Shown one piece after another: positions 1 to 12,500 of a DNA stretch of 64,000 nucleotides. Under the pieces are notes generated by a model. It did no database searches, was not told where the DNA came from, and saw only the letters and a list, made by a program, of their open reading frames with translations. Position numbers and translations under genes: made by a program. The stretch is from Owenia fusiformis (taxonomy: Eukaryota; Annelida; Polychaeta; Sabellida; Oweniidae), in the NCBI GenBank assembly GCA_903813345.2, contig CAIIXF020000003.1, positions 11,732,931 through 11,796,930 on the forward strand, in the 5' to 3' direction. Positions within the stretch are counted from its first letter, which is position 1; each line of letters begins with the position of its first letter.

Positions 1-384
1 GTTGCTTTAGCTGAGAAACAACATTGTTTTTGTAAATTCAATAGAGTACTCAGGGAGATTTGCCTGATTGAGTATGGGGAAAAAGAGGTCCTTTGATATT
101 TCTATTCATTTTCTCAAAATGAATACTAGATTCTTATTTTATCCAAAATGTACTTTAATATCCTATTGCACATGTGCATCTACAACAACAACAGGTCAAA
201 CCTGGAATTCAACCCCCTTAGGCCCTTATATATTCATTGTACTTTACATAGCTTAAAATATGTGATGAAATACCCACTTACTTGGGGATTAGACATGCAA
301 TGTTAATATACTGTAGCTAACCAACTGGGTAGAATATGAAGAGAAAGTCATGGTGTTTGTAAAACATACGTATATGTTATTTAC

Positions 385-3300
385 CTCAAGTTGGTCTATG
401 CGTTCAAACACCAGTTGCATTTCTGCACTCTTTGCATAAATCTCTGGCAGTGTCTTAGTCAAGTTCAATGTGCTATCACTGCGAATCTGGAAATTTACAC
501 ATTTAAGAACATTAACACAGTATGTATCATCATCCCTCATTCTCAACACCTGAACTGAGATTTTCAAATGCTGGATAAAAGTTTTTCATCTTTGAAGCTG
601 AATACTGACTTTTATAAATTATAAGTGACAAAATTGTTAAAACTGTTACCAAGAATGTGAACATTTAAAATTATGGTTCCCTGCTTGGGACTAGATTTTC
701 TCTTTGTGACCTTTACTTGCCTAATTGAGTTTATTGAAATAGGTCCTTCTATAAACCATCTATTTTCTCAGAATCGTAGATTCTTATATTATCCAAAAGT
801 GTACTGTAATATCCATCTGTATGTGCATCTACAACCTACATTTTACAAATTCCAATAAATCTACTAAACTTCTCTCAATAAATAAAAGACAAATTTAATA
901 AACTTACCAGATCAACTAAACCGCAATATTCATCAAGTCTTGTAAGGAGATCTTCAATAGATTCCTCAAACCGCTGCTTCTAAAAGCACAAATGAGAATT
1001 ATTTACGTGTACATTCATACATATTGCAAGGTTCTACTTTGTTATTATTGATGGCATCTAACAGTACACCACAACTTTTTTGTTAGTTAGATAGGTAAAT
1101 ATTGGTAAATACATGTATGTGGTAAAACTCATTATGCAAATATAGTCCAGAGGATCTTGATTGTGCTCTCTTATGGTATGAGGTCTCTTTAAAAAACCTT
1201 GACGAGCCTAGTCATTAGGTCCACAGGATATAGTGAGCAGGCCTTAGTCTGTTAGTGGGGAGGTGAACTTTTTGAACTCTTGTTCCTGGGCCTGTGTTCT
1301 ACAACTACAGTATGCTGTACATGTAGAGTGTGGGTGATCTTTTGAACTATTGTTGCTGGACCTATGCATCTAGGGCTATTGATTTTTTTCGAGCTCCCTC
1401 TGCCAAAGACAGTGGCACTGTAGGAGCGTAGGTGACTACTTTGTGGGAGAGCTTGATTCATTTATCATGTTTGCTCCTGTAATAATTCACATAATTGTAT
1501 TTTTAAAAGTCCTCTATAACGTCAAATGAAGCCAGAATTTAGCTAAAATTATGCAATATCATAAATGGTATACGTTTCAAACCAGGACATCATATTACAA
1601 TCTTGGTAATGAATTCTTAGATTGCATCATCTGTAATGTCAGACATGTATTGCCCAATCAAGAACTAAACAAATAAAGACCTAACTGATTGGTTAAAGTT
1701 TCTCCCCATCGTTTGTGACGTAATAGGCATGTTACCTAACCAAAAAAACAAACAAGCATGATTTTGTTCAGTGCCTAATAGTTGCTCTTAATGCACATTG
1801 AGTCAATTGGTTAACATAAAACAATTGGGATAATCAACCAATATATCAGGGCCTATATAGACTGTATCCTTCATCTGAATAAATTCAAACTGTAAGTCAC
1901 CTATTGTAAAATGTGGTGTTGTATAAATGTTACAAATAAGTTTGTATAATGATAAAATGATTACCTTATAAAGAACTTACAATATTATTTTTTCGTATAT
2001 TGTCCTCTTACTGACATATTCAGAAAATATACAGACGCTTCTTGTACATGTTGTAGCAAAGGCATTGATTAGGTCAAGCCAGTTTGGCAATTCCAATTCC
2101 AATCGATTTAACCAGTGACGTCAGTCTATTTGTAAACAAATAACACGTGGAGCGGGCAGAGCAACATTACAGAGGCATATTTATAAATTCAATTTGTGCA
2201 GGAATTTATCACTAAGTTATTATCATTATCATGAACACATCCTGAAGTTTTGGTGAGTCTGAACATTTCATTATTTTATATCAACTTGTACCCGCCCTAT
2301 ACAAATATTTTTGCTTCTAGTTTAAGATGAACATCTCTCCAACATATTCACCAATTTTCAAGGTGAACATTCTTGTAATAAACGAGAAATGTATGTGCAC
2401 AAAATATCACCGAGATTTCCATGCGAAGGGTATCAATCATAACAGACCAAATATTATATTCTGTCTGTTGGATACATACAGTGGGAAACATAAAGAATTA
2501 CAAAAGCTATGAAAATTACATACATGCTGTTGCACATGTAATAAATTCTTACCTCAGTGTATTCAGTGCTCTATTTTCTCCGTCCTAGTAAGTCCAGATA
2601 AAGTGGAATTTGTGTCCATAATGACAAATAAGAACTTCAAAATTTGAAGTGGATATTCACATGTTAATACCGACTCATCAAATGTTGAGGTGATTTTGGA
2701 GCCCGATTACGCCGCAATGTGGAATGTCTCCAAGAATGCAACATGACACGTGCCAGCTTTCAAAATGCTGTTCCGCCATTTTGAAATCTGTCACAAGTAA
2801 ATAAGGTTAACTGATGTTGTATTCTGGGAGTCAATTCTCCTTGGATCACAAACATGTCGATTCATGAAAACATTTGTTCCATTTGGTAGGGATTTATCCA
2901 CCATTTGCAGGTATGAAGCTTTAGATTCATTTATTGTGCTACTTAAAGTGAAAGGGAATTATTTTTCTACCATTTGGGAGAGTTTGAGACACAAAACTTA
3001 GAATTTAGCGCATTGTGACAACTTTTGATGGTTGAGGTTTATTTTTGGTCCCCACTTTAGGCTACTGTAGGCAACTTTTTGACTTCAAGAGCTCGACTAC
3101 AAGGAGTTTGCTGCATTTTCTTGTTTAATAATCATCATAAATTGAATTAATTAATTTATTGAAATTAGCCTCAGTTAGATTATTGTAGATACAATAAACC
3201 TAAGGATAAATAAATTGAAAATTTTTCAAAAAACAATTTTTTATTTTTATTTTGAAAATAATCTTGTACTTTCTGGTTACATACTCGGTGACAATAACTG

Positions 3301-3431
3301 TATTATGGTGTAACAAAACAGGTAAGTACCTCTTGACTTGCGTCGATTGTAAGATAGGTTCCATAATCATCAACTAACTCCTCAACCAGTTCTTTATTGG
3401 ATGGAGACACTCCCACCTCCGCCTCTTCCAT
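385..3431 (-). CDS. BLOC1S4: BLOC-1 subunit 4 (cappuccino)-like protein, 3' end off the window
   Basis: Three exons join in frame with phase-0 introns: 3431-3330 (34 codons from ATG), 979-908 (24 codons) and 486-385 (34 codons), each with AG/GT borders. The last exons lie beyond the left edge. Exon 2 reads IEDLLTRLDEYCGLVDL and exon 3 contains YAKSAEMQLVFERIDQLE. These follow the vertebrate cappuccino core (EDLLTRVDEF..MLDM, then HAKAAEM..IYSRIDRLE). The known role of the family is as a small, mostly helical coiled-coil subunit of BLOC-1, a cytosolic complex that sorts cargo from endosomes to lysosome-related organelles. The human gene has an uninterrupted CDS as I recall, so the introns here would be a difference. 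The start is the first ATG, in the context AAAATGG. It is divergent from the ATPAF1-like gene about 410 bp away. The main uncertainty is the unseen C-terminus. Confidence 0.85.
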
Positions 3432-3841
3432 TTTGTTTTCCTAGATGGCAGCACCTACAAATACGTTATTTCAGCAAACGCCATTTCGCGTGATTTAACT
3501 ATAATAAACTAGTGAAAGAAATGTGGCATACAAAAAAGTATTATTCGATTCATCATATGATATTGAAATGAATCATATGAAAATCTCACTGCTTCTGGTC
3601 CTACATCACCTGAAATTAGTCGATCTTTAACTCTCATTTTTTTGTCGTTCGTTATTTTGCTGCAGCAACACTTACTTCCGGGGGCGATAATTTGAAAAAT
3701 GTGGAGAATATTTATTGACTGACTTTATTGTAAGTTTTACTTGTTTAGTAGACTTACAATCCTATTCTAGCAAGTGTATGAACTTAATTCAGACGACGCA
3801 TTGAACTTTTGATACAATCATATTCTGAATATATTGAAAGA
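3432..3841. promoter_or_regulatory. Presumed bidirectional promoter, BLOC1S4 / ATPAF1
   Basis: About 410 bp separate the two divergent start codons. I see no clear TATA box placed for either gene. The arrangement suggests a shared housekeeping promoter; this is inferred from layout only. Confidence 0.4.
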
Positions 3842-4717
3842 ATGTGGAAAATGATGAGACCAAGTTTCACAAGAGCTTTCAAATTTATGAAGGCCGAGCA
3901 ACCAGGGATTTTACTGCCAAATAGACCAATATCTGTGACATCATCACTTCTAAATGATACAAAGGAAGACCTAGAAACCGTGAAATCGAACCCTTTCTTT
4001 GATAAGTATGCTGAAAAACTTGCAAAGATGCGAGGTGAAAACCCTGACGAGTTCAAATCTAAGATTGAATCGCTCAAAAAGAAACAACAAGAAGAACATG
4101 ATAAGAAAGAGAGTGACGTTAAAGATGCTATTGCCCAGGCCAAAGATGCTATTGGCAAGCCTAAGAAATTAGAGGATAAGATGAAACTTGAATTGATAGA
4201 AGGTAAATCATCAGAAGAGATAGCAGAAATATGGATGGAATATCACCATAAAAGAAACTGTGTTTATGGCGTAGTCCAGAGCGTTGATTACAATTTCATC
4301 CTTGATCGGGTTAAATCCTGCCCAAGAATGTTATTTCCACTGAAACGAGGAGATGGTCATGAACTTTATCTAGCAGAAACAGCCCATAATGGAAAGGAAT
4401 GGTATTTCACGCCTCTACTTCTCTGGCAGCTACATAAAGAGAATGCTCCACACTGTCTACATCTTGTACACTATCCTGAGCTTGCTGAAGACAAGAACAT
4501 TGTATTGTTTGCGGGTGAACATGATCCTAACATCATATCTGTTGAGCATGCCCAGGCCCTTACACAACAAATGGCTCTATTCTATGGACGTAACAGCGGT
4601 GACCGATACTTACTCGTCACAAAGTTCAATCACACGCCTGACAAGTTCAACTACACTGATTTGTTCTATGAACATGATCAAATGTTGAAATGGGGACTTG
4701 TTGTGGAGACAAAGTAA
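3842..4717 (+). CDS. ATPAF1: ATP synthase F1 assembly factor 1 (Atp11 family), mitochondrial
   Basis: A single-exon ORF of 291 codons starts at ATG 3842; an in-frame stop lies upstream at 3785. The family chaperone binds the F1 beta subunit in the mitochondrial matrix and keeps it from aggregating before alpha/beta assembly. The first ~25 residues (MWKMMRPSFTRAFKFMK) are basic and lack acidic residues, as in a mitochondrial presequence. Residues ~43-70 (NPFFDKYAEKLAKMRG) match the conserved N-terminal segment, followed by a Lys/Glu-rich helix. The C-terminal half carries the Atp11 core: SSEEIAEIWMEYH, SCPRMLFPLKR, a LVHYPEL strand, and ALTQQMALFYG before a conserved C-terminal strand. The human gene is multi-exon, so the intronless form here is notable; the frame is intact. 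A possible polyadenylation signal AATAAA lies at 5184-5189. Confidence 0.92.
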   Translation: MWKMMRPSFTRAFKFMKAEQPGILLPNRPISVTSSLLNDTKEDLETVKSNPFFDKYAEKLAKMRGENPDEFKSKIESLKKKQQEEHDKKESDVKDAIAQAKDAIGKPKKLEDKMKLELIEGKSSEEIAEIWMEYHHKRNCVYGVVQSVDYNFILDRVKSCPRMLFPLKRGDGHELYLAETAHNGKEWYFTPLLLWQLHKENAPHCLHLVHYPELAEDKNIVLFAGEHDPNIISVEHAQALTQQMALFYGRNSGDRYLLVTKFNHTPDKFNYTDLFYEHDQMLKWGLVVETK

Positions 4718-5189
4718 CTTCTATTCATTTTATAAGAATTGAATAGCTTTTGGAAGTAAGGGACAAGTTGACTCTGTTTTAATGTTCTGTATGAGAGACT
4801 CTACAGTATGTCATTGTAACCTATAACCAAAGTTTCCTGCTCTAATCTCAGAGCAAAGTTTTGAAGTAACAATACTAGTATGTTAGAGTAAAAAATGTGA
4901 ACTTTCATTTTCATTATTATCATATTTTATTCATAATTGAATTCATGATAAAAGCTTTCAAAACATTTCAATCCATAAGAATTGGGATGCAAGAAAACAA
5001 TTCTGTGATTGTCACAATTTTGTCTAGGCCTAATGGCACCAGGAAACTAAGAGTGAAAAAGGCCTTTGTATTTCTTGTTGAAACAACAAGTACGCAGTAC
5101 AAGTGATTTTAAAAAATCAAAGTAAGAATTGTTATATTTAATCATGTATTCTTCATTTGGAACACTCTTTCATTTGGAGTGTTAATAAA

Positions 5190-6268
5190 TGTTTGCCAAA
5201 TTCCACATATATAGTGTTTGAGAGTATTTATAATTCCAGTGTAAGGGAGCTCCAGCATAGGGCTTAAATAATTGATGCATTCCTCTACTCTGAAACTTTA
5301 AATGTTAAAAATTATGCTGTCTGCCAGTAGGAATTTACTGCATGTTGTATGTCACGTGGTATCAAAGATTAAAACTCTGCCATGTATGGTTCCTCTATTG
5401 ATGACGTTGGTGCAAGAGCCTTCCTACACTTAACTGTTTTTAGAAGAGTTCAATGCCTCAATTTTAACACTGTATTAAAGAAAAAAGAAAAGAAAACTGT
5501 TTTGGTGTCGCGATGAGTAGAGTATGGCACATTCACCTGCGAAATATCACATATTCACCGGCGGTATATGACATATTCACCAGCGGTATATGACATTCAT
5601 ACCATTAACAGGTGATCCATTCTGTCATCCCCGCTTTTCTGGTCACAATTTCTACTCAGTGATCACATTCCATAGTAATGTCAACGAACCTAGTGCCAAG
5701 GAATGGATCACTTGGAAAAAGTGTATAATTATTTGTATCGTGTGTACCGCATTGCGTGAATAACACAATAAGATCAAAACATTAGCAGGCATTGACATCG
5801 GAGGGACCACCGGTGTAAAAGGGTAGGAGGTCCTATTAATTGATGGTCCTACTCTCCGTTGATTTATATGGTCACCTCATTCCCTTATTATCTTATACAC
5901 AATCAGGGCCAGTAAAGGCCGTTGAGAAAGGGAACCATAATCCCTGGGGGACCATAATTTCTTTCACACCTGTTTCAAAGTTTATGGAGGGAGTGTATAT
6001 TGTTAATCATTATCAACTTACAAGGATATAGATCGAGTATCAGCTGGGGGAAGATATATTTGATATGTGTATTTTGGCAACAAATCCTCAAACCATCGAA
6101 TATCACTTCTTAAAATGTGATATCCCATGGTTTCAAAAGGGATATTCGATGGTTTCAAAAGTGATATTCAGATATTCGATGATTAGATTTTTTCAAAGTT
6201 TTCTCCAAAATTCTTTTTTTATCAAAACGTTTTCGCTGGATAATGATTTCCCATGGAATAAACGGACA
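5190..6268. other. Intergenic, no gene seen
   Basis: AT-rich spacer between the convergent ATPAF1-like and class C receptor genes. It holds short direct repeats (the words catattcacc and ggtatatgaca near 5545-5600, and ttcaaaagtgatattc-like repeats at 6100-6180). A candidate AATAAA for the receptor transcript lies on the minus strand at 6423-6428, just past this stretch. Confidence 0.5.
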
Positions 6269-6374
6269 ACCTATGGTTTTTAAAAAATATCGATTATATC
6301 TGCGCTCGCCCGTGAATGTTGACCCGTCAATATCCACTCATCGATATAAATGATGTTTTTTCAAAACCATAGGA
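6269..6374. repeat. Short palindromic element
   Basis: The left arm (ACCTATGGTTTTTAAAAAAT) and the right arm (reverse complement ATCCTATGGTTTTGAAAAAA) form an imperfect inverted repeat of about 30 bp around a ~45-bp centre. It resembles a degenerate miniature inverted-repeat element. No target duplication was recognised. Confidence 0.5.
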
Positions 6375-6574
6375 TATTCCTATATGATTAACATATTACC
6401 GTTATGACTCGATTTTACATGTTTTATTCATACTTTCTCTTTATAAATAGTAACATTAATAGTATAATGGTATAGATATACGGTAAAGTATATAATGTAC
6501 AAGAGTGCATTTACGTACTGATTAAAACTTCAAAATTTCCTTAAATATGGCAAGTTGAATTATTGATTTCTAAA

Positions 6575-9500
6575 TTATTGTGGAGCAATCGCGTTTATCG
6601 ACTGTCCATTTGCAGATGATGTCCCTGGTTCTGTTGCGGAGTTAGACGCGAGTATCAGCTTTTCCTCGTCCACATAATAGATGGCGTAAACTTTTGGCGC
6701 GAAAAGACATAACATCAAAACTGTAGCGTTCATGATGAGAGCAATTGAGAGGAGAATTACTTTATGATATGCGTGAAATGTTGCAAAATATGTTGAAATG
6801 AACGCAATCCAGAGAAACAATGTGGCACACACACACAAAAAAATATATTTAGATTCGTTGAAGTTGTCTGGCAATCTGCGAGTTTTGAATCCATAGATGG
6901 CGCTGAGAAGGATTAAAACTAGATTGTAGGCAAGAGGTGGAATGAAGCCATCCAGGGGCAAGTTGCAAAATAGCTCCACATATTTCTCTGTTGGGACAAC
7001 CATACGGAACTCCGCTGGAGAGGGTATGAGTACCGATGTCAGAACAGTTATGACGACCTGAAACGTAAAATAATTTTTTATAGTCAATTCTAAAATGACA
7101 TGTTGTTTTTCAATTACTAATGGAAAGTGAATTATAATATCGATGCAGATTTTATTAAAGATGTTCTATAATATATAAGTGAATAAATATGCTCTTCCGC
7201 GTCAGACGCCACACTTTTAATACGTTCTGTCATGTTACTTTAACTACTGTAGCTATCTAGCCTACGTCTAAGTAGATAAGAGGATCTGACACTAATGAAA
7301 AGTATAAACTTATAATTGGAGTGATGGCCGACTGTAATTACACTAACGAGTAAAAATGATGTTCGGCTATTTTATAACAAATTTTCATAAATCAACACTT
7401 TTCACGAATAAGACTTGATTAAATGCAGAGTTTGGGGGCATTTTATCTCCTTTCCAATTTTGTTTCCATCTATTCAGTCTTTCATGTTAATTTCTAGTTA
7501 TAACGTTTTCAAAGACATAGAGCAGAAGAATGTTACACGAAAATGGTAAATCATTTATACCATGGGCGTAGTCAGGTAATAAAAAAAAAAAATAAAAAAA
7601 ATTGCTTCAGCTCTAAAAATTGTAAAAAACAATTTTCAGACTATATTTTGTGAAATTGTGAAATTGATGTTCAACAGTCGCATGATGCACTTTATGTAAA
7701 ATCTCGCCCATTAAAATTTACATCGTTTATTATTTTTATACTATAACTACCACCCCATTAAATGCTAAAAAATTGAACTGATTTTCAAAAATACCTGTAT
7801 AGAGATGAGAATGCTGGCCATTACGATTTGAGCCCTATTGCTTATAAAAGGGGGTCTTTGTTTTGTCTTTTTCCCAGATTCGAAGATTCTCCACACCCTG
7901 TTTGTCTTTGTTAGAAGCGGTCCGTACGCCAATGCAAAGCTGATGCTGAAGAGGAATCTGCTCACTACACAAGTCACATCAGTGGGCTTGCTGATCAGAA
8001 CGTAAACAGTCGTTAGCGCTAGAATATTCGCAATCAAAATAAAGAAACTGAGCTCCCTGTTTGATGCTTTTATCAATCGTTGATTACGATGCCGTATGTA
8101 AAACATCACCAATACGATGCTAATGATGATTTCGCATGTGGCGAGGATCACCAAGACGATAGCCAGTGGCTCGTTCCAGTTTATGTAATCGGGCTCGATG
8201 GCCTCACAGAATTCCATGGTATCTTTATTAGGCCAATGGAAGGGAGGGCATTCGTGGCATGTGGTTGCATTCAAGGCTGTGATCTCATTCACCCTACATT
8301 TTCGGCACTCCCAGCAACACTTGAGTTCCAGTTGAATTTTAAACTCTCCTGCCCCGCATGGGTAGCTACATACTGCATCGGGAACCCCGACAACTTCTTT
8401 GATATACCAATCTAACTCAGCCTCAAGTAGATGCACAGACAAACTTGTCACATCAAACTCTCCCACCCGTCTCAAGTTGTAGCCCTGCATGGGATCATAC
8501 TGTAATTGTTTAATATTATATTTTCCTAATAAGTCACCATTTTCATCAAAACCAATCGTTCCACTGGCTTCAGTAAATGAGGCAGTTCTCATATAATGCC
8601 ACAACTCTGGTCCAGTAATACAAGCTCTAAGTGCTGTTTTATTATCGCGTGTACCATCACATTTATCTTTTATAAGAGCATCCAGACCATGTGCGATGGT
8701 ATAAACCATGTTCATAACTTGAGAGGGTTTCGAGCTTAATTTGACTGAGGTTACGGGAAAGTCGGAACAGGCAGTCTGTCCTTGTGATATTTGCGTCACA
8801 TTCCAACTGCAATCAAACTGTTGCTCCCAAAACTCGGGATACCACGGATTCCTTGTGTTGTTTTGGGGTGTAAGGCTGTTGTAGTACTTAGCGAAGTCTG
8901 ATCCACTGATATCTTCAACCTATGGACACAAAAGTAAAGAATTTGGGTACAGTAGTTAAGTGTGTAAGACCGACAGGAATTAAATGACGTCCTAATTTAA
9001 GTCCCATGTTATTTTTTAGTGCACGTACAAAACTGATTCCATACATGGTCTACATCTTTCAATTTTGCACAGAGTTTAAATTATTACATGTATCTACCAA
9101 GATTATAAATTATGAGTTAATAATTTTCTACAATGTATGAAAAGTCATTGACCTACTTTTAAAATGTCACGTCACTTTTATATATTTAAGTATATTTATT
9201 AATGCTCAACTCAAAATCTAGGTAACGCAATTTTTAGGCACTTAAAGTTGTAGACCATGCATGAAATAAGTTATAAGTATCTGAACCTGAAAATAACATG
9301 AAACTTCCGAACTTCAACGCAGATTATCTAGAATTGAACACCCTAGCTAGAATCACATATTAATGTGGGTGCTAATTGTACACCCTGATATGTTCTATTG
9401 AGATGCTTGATTGTGTTTATAAATTCATTTTGCAGGCTCTCTGGCTCATAGTTATCATAGTGTCATCCTTGAATCACAGATCACTAATAAACCACTCTTA

Positions 9501-12500
9501 CCTTTATCTCCGGTGCAAATGCTCCCAAGCCTATCTCTTCCAATCCACTGAAATCCCCTAGAGTGTTCATGGAGTCACTGAACATCATTATGAACTCCCC
9601 AGTCACATTTGCTCGCTGGAGCGCTAGCAGGGTCTTCTTGGCGTACTCAAAACTCATGAAGATGACAACAACACGTGTCTTCAGCTTCCCTATAGAAATA
9701 CAGGGTGATCCAGTAGTAAATATCAGATCTTGTCACGCTTTGGACGTTTTTAGCCCCCTGCACTGGTGATCCACTCGATTACGCTGGTTACCAAAACGAA
9801 CCGTTTTGGTAACAAAATGTCGGAACGTCGAAGGCACGATTTTCCTTTTTTTCCTTATTTCACGCGTTGTAGGCAGAATCCCCACGACGTTTTTTCTCAC
9901 AACGTGCAGCAGTGTCATATGTTTTAGAAAATGTACATGTTTGCGAAAAAATAGCTCAGAGGACAACAGAATCGTCGATTTACTTCCTCACTTAAGTTAC
10001 ATAAACGGTTTTTGGAAAAACAGTTAAGATCTGCACTTTTAACCCAAACCGTTTATGTAACTTAAGTGAGGAAGTAAATCGACGATTCTGTTGTCTTCTG
10101 AACTATTTGTTCGCAAATATGTACAATTTCTTAAACATATGATACTGTAACAGTTTGGCCTATTTTTGTGGATATGTGGTAGCGTGGCTTATAATAGGCC
10201 CACTGTTTAGTAAACGGTGTTTACTTGGTGAGTTACACGGCACACGTTAAATGTGCGATTGTCCCTAAAGAATTAAACAGACATATACAATTAAATATAA
10301 AATATAAAACAGTATATTGTGGCGTTTATAAGCCCAAATAAAGATGTACATTAAATTTCAAGTATGAATGTTAAAATACTACTATGCTAATATCTCTCTC
10401 AAAACTCAACTCAAGAGTCCATATAAGCTAATAATAATCACTAATAACACAATATCCAGAGTCCATATAAATTGAAGCTGATGATCAATATATCACTGTT
10501 GTATCTCCAATATTAAAAGTTCATATATGTTGTAATACTTGTACGTCTTGTATTGTACTTGTAACTTGAACCTGAAATAGTAATCTCCTGGATCCTCTTC
10601 TATGTAGTGTAGTATGATTCAAGTTTGATTATGTGAAATCATCTAAGTCAACTATCAGCTCGGTAAACGTAAACCTCCTGGATCCTCTTCACTGTATTGT
10701 AGTATAATTCAGCTTTGATAATGTGAAATCATCAAGTCAACTATCGGCTCGGTAAATGGCTATCTCCTGGATCCTCCTCTCTGGGTTGTAGTATAATTCA
10801 ACTTTGATTATGTGAAATAATCTAAGTCAAACTATCAGTTGTGTAAACTCCTAAGTCCTGGATCCTCCTCAATGTGTTGTAGTATAATTCAACTTTGATT
10901 ATGTGAAATAATCTAAGTCAAACTATCAGTTATGTAAACTCCTAAGTCCTGGATCCTCCTCAATGTGTTGTAGTATAATTCAACTTTGATTATGTGAAAT
11001 AATCTAAGTCAAACTATCAGGTCTGGAAATGACTATCTCCCGGATCCTTCTCTCTGTGTTGTAGTATAGTTCAACTTTGATTATGTGAAATAATCCAAGT
11101 CAAACTATTGCTCTGTAAACGGTTATCTCCTGGATCCTCCTCTCTGTGTTAAAGTATAATTCAACTTTGATTATGTGAAATAATCTAAGTTAAACTATCG
11201 GCTCTGTAATCCTGGATCCTCCTCTCTAAGTTGTAGTATAATTCAACTTTGATTATGTGAAATAATCTAAGTCAAACTATCAGCTCTGTGAACGGCTATC
11301 ACCTGGATCCTCCTCAATGTAGATGTATATTCTAACTTCAATGACACAAGATCATCAAAGTCAAAATATCTCGCTGGATAATCTGCTAAGTCCTAGAACG
11401 TCCTCTCTGTAGATGTATATTCAAACTTCAATGACCAAAAATCATCAAAGTCAAAATATCTCGTTGAATAAACTGCTAAGTCCCAGAACGTCTATCTCTA
11501 TAGATGTATAAGTCAAACTATCACAATCTTCAAACTACCAAGTCCAAGGACATCTAAAACACGGCATCAACTGCTAAGTCCATGTAGCCTGCTTCCTTCA
11601 CAATTAAATAATAAGGCTACCTACAAATATAGCATGCACACAACGACATATGCAAAAATATAATATGTGAAAATATTTGACCTCTAAAATGACTAAGTTC
11701 ATTTAATGTTAAGTGATACTGATATTAAAATATTCTAAGTTCAATATTTCTCTTTCCAAAAACAACAAAGTCCAAAATAATGTTTCACCAAATATTGGCT
11801 AAGTTAATTTCATGCTAAGTTATACTGATGTTGAAATATTCTAAGTTAAATATTTCTTTCTCCAAAAACAACAAAGTCCAAAATAATGTTTTACCAAATA
11901 TTGACTAAGTTCAATAATGTTGTAAATCGTCTAAGTTCCTTGATGATCAAAATAGCTTAAGTTTTTCAAACACAAGTTATGTCAGCATTTCCTCTCAGTC
12001 TATGAAGGCTGGACAATACGTCTAATGCTTTGCGCTGGGGATAGCTTCACCCTGTTGAAGTTTTGTCCAGTCTTGTAGATCTCCTTTACTTCCAGTGCGA
12101 TAAATAAACTAAGTCTCACACACTTAGCTACATCAAAGTTTCCCAAAAATCCAAGTTCCAAAATAAACTAAGTTTCGCACACTTAGTTTCCTCAATCTGC
12201 CCTTGTATACTGCAAACGTATAGCTTGGCTCATCAGATGTATTCTACTAAGGTACAGCTTCTATCTTCATGTGTATACTGCAAACGTATAGCTTCAACTC
12301 CACAAAATTAACTAAGTTCTATAAAACTTAGAAAATTTTAGCTGTTTCCCGAAATTCCGCTCTTGAGGTCCTTCCTCGACAACATCTGGCATCGCACTGA
12401 CGAGCCTTCAACAGCGAGATACTTATATAGGCCCGATGACGTCATTGATTTTCGGACAAGATTTCAACTGTGAATTACAGCTTATTTACGCCATATTTCG

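Noticed and set aside
3809-3841. Upstream TTG start for the ATPAF1-like protein
   Set aside because: Non-AUG start in a nuclear gene is unlikely; ATG 3842 begins a good mitochondrial presequence.
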